Assembly (NCBI GenBank): GCA_934183135.1
Contig: CAKPRX010000044.1
Location: 1-18,572, forward strand
Origin: an uncultured Prevotella sp.
Lineage (GTDB): Bacteria; Bacteroidota; Bacteroidia; Bacteroidales; Bacteroidaceae
Direction: 5' to 3'
Length of the DNA stretch: 18,572 bases
This document shows, in pieces, positions 14,784-18,572 of this stretch; position 1 is the stretch's first letter, and each line of letters opens with the position of its first letter. The translations under genes and the position numbers were made by a program. The notes under the pieces are model-generated. The model worked only from the letters and a program-made list of their open reading frames with translations, was not told where the DNA came from and did no database searches.

Positions 14784-14791
14784 TAACTTTG
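14784..14791 (+). promoter_or_regulatory. -7 box of the DUF805 gene promoter
   Basis: TAACTTTG is an exact TAnnTTTG match in a conspicuously AT-rich stretch (14705-14795). No clear -33 box. It predicts a leader of about 75 nt before the start at 14872. Confidence 0.55.
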
Positions 14792-14871
14792 TCCCTGTAC
14801 AGATGGTTTATACTACCTTACGGAGCATCAGATAAACAACTATAGTATTCATCCTAAAAAACCACACAACT

Positions 14872-15264
14872 ATGGAATTTACCCAGTCAGTCAAGAGTGT
14901 ATTCAGTAAGTACGCCACGTTCTCAGGACGCGCCAGCCGCTCAGAGTATTGGTACTTCGTCCTGTTTAACATTATCGCAAGCATAGCCCTCTTTCTCTTA
15001 GGCATCGCCATAGGCGCTGCAGTCGGAGGCTCTGACGGTGCTATGGGTGGCCTGGTCGTGGGCTATATCCTCTATGTCATCTATGGCTTAGGCGTGCTGA
15101 TACCCTCGCTGGCCGTTACCGCTCGCCGTCTGCACGACACCAACAACAGCGGATGGCTGATACTCATCGGCCTGATACCGTTTGTCGGCAGCGTTGTCCT
15201 GCTGGTATTCATGATTTTGCAGGGTACCAATGGCGAGAACAAGTACGGTGATATTCCCGAATAA
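14872..15264 (+). CDS. DUF805 family inner-membrane protein
   Basis: Small membrane protein (130 aa) of the DUF805 family (YhaH/YhaI type in E. coli), whose role is unknown. Family marks are visible: GRASRSEYWYF at residues 19-29, RRLHDTNNSGW in the second half, and the C-terminal GTNGENKYGDIPE. Hydrophobic segments lie at about 30-50, 58-82 and 95-112, with the RRLHDTNNSGW loop between the last two. The length is normal. It is monocistronic: its own -7 box lies about 80 bp upstream and a terminator with a T-tract lies downstream. Flanking gaps are more AT-rich than the gene. Confidence 0.92.
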   Translation: MEFTQSVKSVFSKYATFSGRASRSEYWYFVLFNIIASIALFLLGIAIGAAVGGSDGAMGGLVVGYILYVIYGLGVLIPSLAVTARRLHDTNNSGWLILIGLIPFVGSVVLLVFMILQGTNGENKYGDIPE

Positions 15265-15320
15265 GATTGACGCCCATGAGGGCAAATATTATAATACATT
15301 TTTTCAGATGAGATGTTTTT

Positions 15321-15364
15321 GGCGCTCGGAGGATGCAGAGGCATTACCCCGGGCGTCTTTTTTT
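15321..15364 (+). terminator. Intrinsic terminator after the DUF805 gene
   Basis: GGCGCTCGG (15321-15329) pairs with CCGGGCGTC (15349-15357) using two G-U pairs. Inside, ATGC/GCAT forms a second short stem with an AGAG loop. Seven T's follow immediately. This is the most classical terminator in the window. Confidence 0.8.
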
Positions 15365-15479
15365 GTACCCCTACCATTCGCCTACAACGTAGAGAGCTAC
15401 CCCGTGTTTACAAAGACCGACCTTTAGCTTTCTAACGACGGCTCCCAGCACACAGCGAACGCTTTTTACGTTCTTACTC

Positions 15480-15522
15480 TTTTACCTTTTTACCTTTCAA
15501 GAAGCGCTTTTTTACCTTTCAA
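15480..15522. repeat. Short tandem-like repeat TTTTTACCTTTCAA
   Basis: TTTTACCTTT at 15480-15489 overlaps TTTTTACCTTTCAA at 15487-15500, and the longer unit recurs with one more T at 15508-15522. It lies in the gap downstream of the minus-strand HhH gene. I have an impression that such TTTTTACCTTT stretches are common between Prevotella genes, but cannot verify it here. Confidence 0.6.
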
Positions 15523-15547
15523 AGCCCCCCTGTACACGGAGCGGGCA

Positions 15548-17542
15548 TCAGAAGCGTAGGCGCAGCTGCAACTCCACATCGGTCTGCGAGCTACGGTCTA
15601 TCTGCTGCAGCCCCGACGATATGTGGTCGCGGTCCATATAGTTGGTAGTGCCAGCCCTAACAGCCGCCTGGACATGGCGCGACACATCGGCACGCACACT
15701 CACCGCGTAGTGCAGTCCCTGGCCGTAGTACGAGGGGAAACCGAAGGTATAGAGCAGACCGCGCTCATAGTAGTAGAGCCGGCTCTCGTAGTCGTCGGTA
15801 TCAAAGTAGGCCACCGAGCCACTGACCTGCCAGCGGTCGGTGCCATAGCGCAGCCACTGGCCCACCAGCCACCCCATGCTGCCACGGCCCTTGGCACTGT
15901 AGGCCACGCCCACTACCGACTTGGCGCCCACCCTACCCCACTGGCCAGCCACCGACGTCTGTCCGCGGTGGGTGGCATAGTCTACCAGGTGGCTGTGGTC
16001 GGCGGCATCAGCCTGGCAGCGCTTCAGACGGTAGCGCGTCTGCCACACCACGTTGCCACGGCTGTATTCGGCCGCGAGCAGATGGTCCCACACGTGCGAG
16101 GAGAACGACATGCCGTAACGGGGCCACGCGAAGTAAGCATAGTCGGTATAGGCACGTACCGTCCAACCGTGCGACAGGCTCCACCGAGCGCCTAAGTACA
16201 CGCCGCTCTCGTTGCTCACCTGTCCGCCCTCGGCAAAACTACGACCCTGCAACGCATGATAGCGATAGCTGTAGAAACGCTGTACGGCCATGAGCGACAG
16301 GCGCTGTACAGGACTGTACACCAGACGGTTAACCGTGGCCAGACCACCACCGTCGCCCGTGGCCGTCTCGCCCGTCAGCTCGAAGCCATGGGCCCGGTAG
16401 GCATAGTCTACACTCAGGTTCCAGAAGCCGCTGCCCACAGGCGCATAGCGGCGGTAGAGCGCGGCCGTGTCGGGACGCAGGGGGCGGTTGTAGTGGCTGT
16501 ACACCCCCGACAGACCCACCCTGAGGCCGCCATGGCTATAGGCCACACTGGCGCCCCCCAGCGCCTGCGCGGTGTTGTGGCGTCGGCTTATCTCGCTCTG
16601 GGTACGATGATAGCCCGTACGCAGCAGCGTGGCCACGGTAGTAGAGTCGGCATTGAGCGTGGCATCGACCCATCGGTACGAGCCAAAGAGCGTTACCGCC
16701 ACCCGTCTGGTCAGCGCCACGGTGGCCGCGGCACCCTGCAGATAGTTGGCCTCCGAGCGCGAAGAGTGGCCCGTTATCGCCGGGTCCATGCGCCCCATGG
16801 TGCTGAGCACGGCCAACTTGCCAAAGCCGTAGTTGGTATTCATAATCAGGCCCATGCCCAGGCGCAGCCGGTAGCGCCCCACCACCAGCGAGCGCAACCA
16901 TCCCCGGTGGCGCAGCTGTAGGTAGAACGAGTAGTAGTCGTAGCCCAGGCGGTTAGGGGCTGCCATAAACGGCTCGCCCGCATCCTGGGCTCCCACGAGG
17001 GCAGCCCGCACGTCCTGACCGTAATTATAGGTATAACGTACCCAGTGACGGTAGGCATAACCCTGATAGCCCTGGCGGTCGCCACGACGTTCATAGCAGG
17101 GCAGCCCCATGTAAGCCACGGCCTCGTGATGGCCGTAGCGTAGCAGGTCGGCCATGGTGAGCCGGTGGTGCGCCTGCTCAGGCTCGCCCAGATAGGCAAA
17201 GTAGGGCAGCAGTCCACGTAGCCGGTCGTCGCCTATGCCTGCCACGCGCAACTCATCCCAGGAGCGTATGGCCCCCACACGGTCGCGATAGGCTATCAGA
17301 CTGACCATCTGGTCATAGGTAAGCAGCGGCAGGCGCTCCATGTCCTCGCGCCGGGCCGTGTTCAGGTTCAGGCGGTTGGCAGCCAGCTCGCATAGGTCGT
17401 CGTAGCGCGCCTCCAGGTCGGCCGACTCCACGTCCTCTGCCAGCCCCGTCTGCGCCAGATAGTCCTCCCAGGGCTGGCGGGTCTGCGCCGGCAGCACCGT
17501 GGACATGGCCACCATTATCAGTATAAGCAGGATACGCGTCAT
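15548..17542 (-). CDS. Helix-hairpin-helix protein with predicted outer-membrane beta-barrel
   Basis: 664 aa from the ATG at 17542. That start is chosen because MTRILLILIMVAMSTVLPAQ is a complete signal peptide and because a full promoter lies just upstream, inside any longer frame. After the cleavage site a ComEA-like helix-hairpin-helix region spans about residues 58-115 (LNLNTARREDMERLP, then VAGIGDDRLRGLLPYF). The remaining 540 or so residues are rich in alternating aromatic and polar residues (RLGYDYYSFYLQLRHRG type) and end in LQLRLRF, a typical C-terminal barrel strand with terminal Phe. This fits a secreted protein anchored as an outer-membrane barrel. Such HhH-plus-barrel proteins occur in Bacteroidetes with unknown function; DNA binding is inferred from the HhH fold only. 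It is divergent from the DUF4294-like gene. Confidence 0.85.
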   Translation of the reverse strand: MTRILLILIMVAMSTVLPAQTRQPWEDYLAQTGLAEDVESADLEARYDDLCELAANRLNLNTARREDMERLPLLTYDQMVSLIAYRDRVGAIRSWDELRVAGIGDDRLRGLLPYFAYLGEPEQAHHRLTMADLLRYGHHEAVAYMGLPCYERRGDRQGYQGYAYRHWVRYTYNYGQDVRAALVGAQDAGEPFMAAPNRLGYDYYSFYLQLRHRGWLRSLVVGRYRLRLGMGLIMNTNYGFGKLAVLSTMGRMDPAITGHSSRSEANYLQGAAATVALTRRVAVTLFGSYRWVDATLNADSTTVATLLRTGYHRTQSEISRRHNTAQALGGASVAYSHGGLRVGLSGVYSHYNRPLRPDTAALYRRYAPVGSGFWNLSVDYAYRAHGFELTGETATGDGGGLATVNRLVYSPVQRLSLMAVQRFYSYRYHALQGRSFAEGGQVSNESGVYLGARWSLSHGWTVRAYTDYAYFAWPRYGMSFSSHVWDHLLAAEYSRGNVVWQTRYRLKRCQADAADHSHLVDYATHRGQTSVAGQWGRVGAKSVVGVAYSAKGRGSMGWLVGQWLRYGTDRWQVSGSVAYFDTDDYESRLYYYERGLLYTFGFPSYYGQGLHYAVSVRADVSRHVQAAVRAGTTNYMDRDHISSGLQQIDRSSQTDVELQLRLRF

Positions 17543-17565
17543 AAGTACACAGGTAGAAAGACTTA

Positions 17566-17597
17566 CAAATGTAAGAAAAACAGAGTAACTGAGCAAA
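17566..17597 (-). promoter_or_regulatory. Complete promoter of the HhH-barrel gene
   Basis: On the minus strand: TTTG (17597-17594), a 20-bp spacer, and TACATTTG (17573-17566). This is an exact match to the Bacteroidetes -33/-7 consensus, ending 23 bp before the start codon. It supports the start at 17542. Confidence 0.75.
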
Positions 17598-17635
17598 TAT
17601 CCCGGAAATTATTTCACTACATGGATAATTATAGC

Positions 17636-17643
17636 TACATTTG
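17636..17643 (+). promoter_or_regulatory. -7 box of the DUF4294-like gene, abutting the start codon
   Basis: TACATTTG, identical to the divergent gene's -7 box, with a near-match -33 (TTTC, 17612-17615) 20 bp upstream. Only 5 bp separate it from the ATG, so the start site would fall at or next to the start codon (leaderless mRNA). Confidence 0.6.
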
Positions 17644-17648
17644 CGCCG

Positions 17649-18299
17649 ATGAAGAGCGTGTATTTTGTCATAATAGCGGCCCTGTCCCTGATGGTCGCCC
17701 TGCCTGCCGGGGCACAGACTGTACGACCCCAGACCGTGAATCCAGAGGACCGAGAGGTAGACATGGAGAACCCCACCTTTGTGCCTATGGTCAAGGTGGG
17801 CAAGGTACTGCTGGGGCGCGACTCCATCCAGTACGTAGAGCTCAACAACATCTATGTGTACCCCAAGCCCGTGTTCCAGGATGCCCGCCAGATGCAGGCT
17901 TACAACCGCCTGGTGTATAATGTCAAGAAGGTGCTCCCTATCGCTAAGGAGTGCCGCGCTATCATTATCGAAACCTACGATTACTTGCAGACCCTGCCCA
18001 ACAAAGAGGCTCGCGACCGCCACCTGAAGCTCGTCGAGAAGGGCATTAAGACCGAGTACACGCCCCGCATGAAGAAACTCACTTACCAACAGGGCAAGCT
18101 GCTCATCAAACTTATCTACCGCGAGTGCAACTCGTCTTCGTACAATCTTATCCAGTCCTTCTTCGGACCTACCCGTGCTGGCGTCTATCAGGCTTTTGCC
18201 TGGCTCTTCGGTGCCAGCCTCCGCAAGGGTTACGACCCTAACGGCGTGGACCGTATAACCGAGCGCGTGGTGCGCCAGGTAGAGAGCGGGCAGCTCTGA
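17649..18299 (+). CDS. Secreted DUF4294-like protein
   Basis: 216 aa. MKSVYFVIIAALSLMVALPAGAQ is a signal peptide (probable cut after AGA, about residue 22), so the protein is periplasmic or surface-exposed. The mature part resembles the DUF4294 family, which I know from Bacteroidetes and whose function is unknown: ELNNIYVYPKPVF, RLVYNVKKVLPIAK (87-100), LTYQQGKLLIKLIYRECN (144-161) and a C-terminal FAWLFGASLRKGYDP segment. The family assignment is from memory of these motifs, not a search. No membrane segment is seen after the signal peptide and there is no lipobox Cys. It is divergent from the HhH-barrel gene with a matching -7 box; the pair may be expressed together. The start is supported by the signal peptide, although the promoter is unusually close. 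Confidence 0.85.
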   Translation: MKSVYFVIIAALSLMVALPAGAQTVRPQTVNPEDREVDMENPTFVPMVKVGKVLLGRDSIQYVELNNIYVYPKPVFQDARQMQAYNRLVYNVKKVLPIAKECRAIIIETYDYLQTLPNKEARDRHLKLVEKGIKTEYTPRMKKLTYQQGKLLIKLIYRECNSSSYNLIQSFFGPTRAGVYQAFAWLFGASLRKGYDPNGVDRITERVVRQVESGQL

Positions 18300-18572
18300 G
18301 ACCATCGCCCCACTCACCGATGCCCTACAGGTCATAGGCATCACTTATAGTGGGCCTGCCTGTCGCCGTTCCAGGTCATACTACCTTAATGTGTGCGATA
18401 CGTGTTACCCTCCCATTTTTTCTTGTCTCTTGCATTGTTCTCGTCCCTTTTTATTAGTTGCATTGACTCTATGATAGCAGCATTACTTCTTGTCATTTCC
18501 TGACTTCATCACTTTTCTGCGCCATCACATAGCGCGGATTGAAAATCAATGAGTTATGTCAAAAAAGTGGGT
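18300..18572. other. Non-coding tail with a nested hairpin; possible start of a further gene at the edge
   Basis: Directly after the DUF4294-like gene, CCCACT (18309-18314) can pair with AGTGGG (18349-18354), enclosing GATGCC (18319-18324) paired with GGCATC (18337-18342). This is a plausible terminator without a T-tract. The rest is pyrimidine-rich on the plus strand and more AT-rich than the upstream genes. ATGs at 18549 and 18556 open short frames to the window end, too short to identify. Confidence 0.4.

Noticed and set aside
17543..17596. 18-residue N-terminal extension of the HhH-barrel protein
   Set aside because: The complete promoter lies inside this stretch and the downstream ATG gives a better signal peptide.
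1..18572. tRNA, rRNA, CRISPR array, transposase, integrase or phage genes
   Set aside because: Looked for on both strands; nothing with cloverleaf, spacer-repeat periodicity or transposase/integrase motifs was seen.

Overview
This window looks like chromosomal DNA of a Bacteroidales bacterium, probably Prevotellaceae or a close relative; the family-level guess is inference. The support is as follows. Near-perfect Bacteroidetes-type -7 boxes (TAnnTTTG) stand ahead of several genes, two of them with a TTTG -33 box at 19-20 bp. Strong Shine-Dalgarno sequences are absent. There is a di-heme, cytochrome b558-type fumarate reductase operon, and a DUF4294-like secreted protein, a family I know only from Bacteroidetes. 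The genes are GC-rich but use ATA freely for Ile.

Layout. Positions 1-1600 (minus strand) hold the start of a fumarate reductase operon: frdC, then frdA running off the left edge. From 1824 the plus strand carries mnmG, apt and uvrC. A perfect 14-bp GTTTCACGTGAAAC palindrome, the core of the bacterial ParB-binding site parS, lies at the mnmG stop codon. A second copy, extended to a perfect 26-bp palindrome, lies between apt and uvrC. An 880-bp non-coding stretch follows uvrC (6285-7164). It holds three copies of a 16-bp motif, an 18-bp perfect palindrome and several hairpins. Next is a compact plus-strand operon: dtd, two small membrane proteins, a MazG-type nucleotide pyrophosphohydrolase and deoC. 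It ends at a perfect 21-bp-stem hairpin shared with the convergent long-chain polyprenyl diphosphate synthase gene. That gene is divergent from polA, which is followed by an unknown seven-TM protein. A DUF805 membrane protein with its own promoter and terminator comes next. Last are a divergent pair: a helix-hairpin-helix protein with a predicted outer-membrane barrel (minus) and the DUF4294-like protein (plus). The final 270 bp hold no recognisable gene.

How the genes fit together. Most of the content is housekeeping: tRNA modification and proofreading (MnmG, Dtd), nucleotide salvage and sanitation (Apt, MazG-like, DeoC), DNA repair (UvrC, PolA), and anaerobic respiration (FrdC/FrdA; the prenyl synthase probably makes the menaquinone tail). 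The most notable signal is non-coding. The two parS-type sites 671 bp apart around apt suggest this locus is a chromosome segregation centre, usually origin-proximal. The repeat-rich gap 2-3 kb away is worth testing as part of the same origin region. I found no CRISPR array, tRNA, rRNA, IS element or phage gene.
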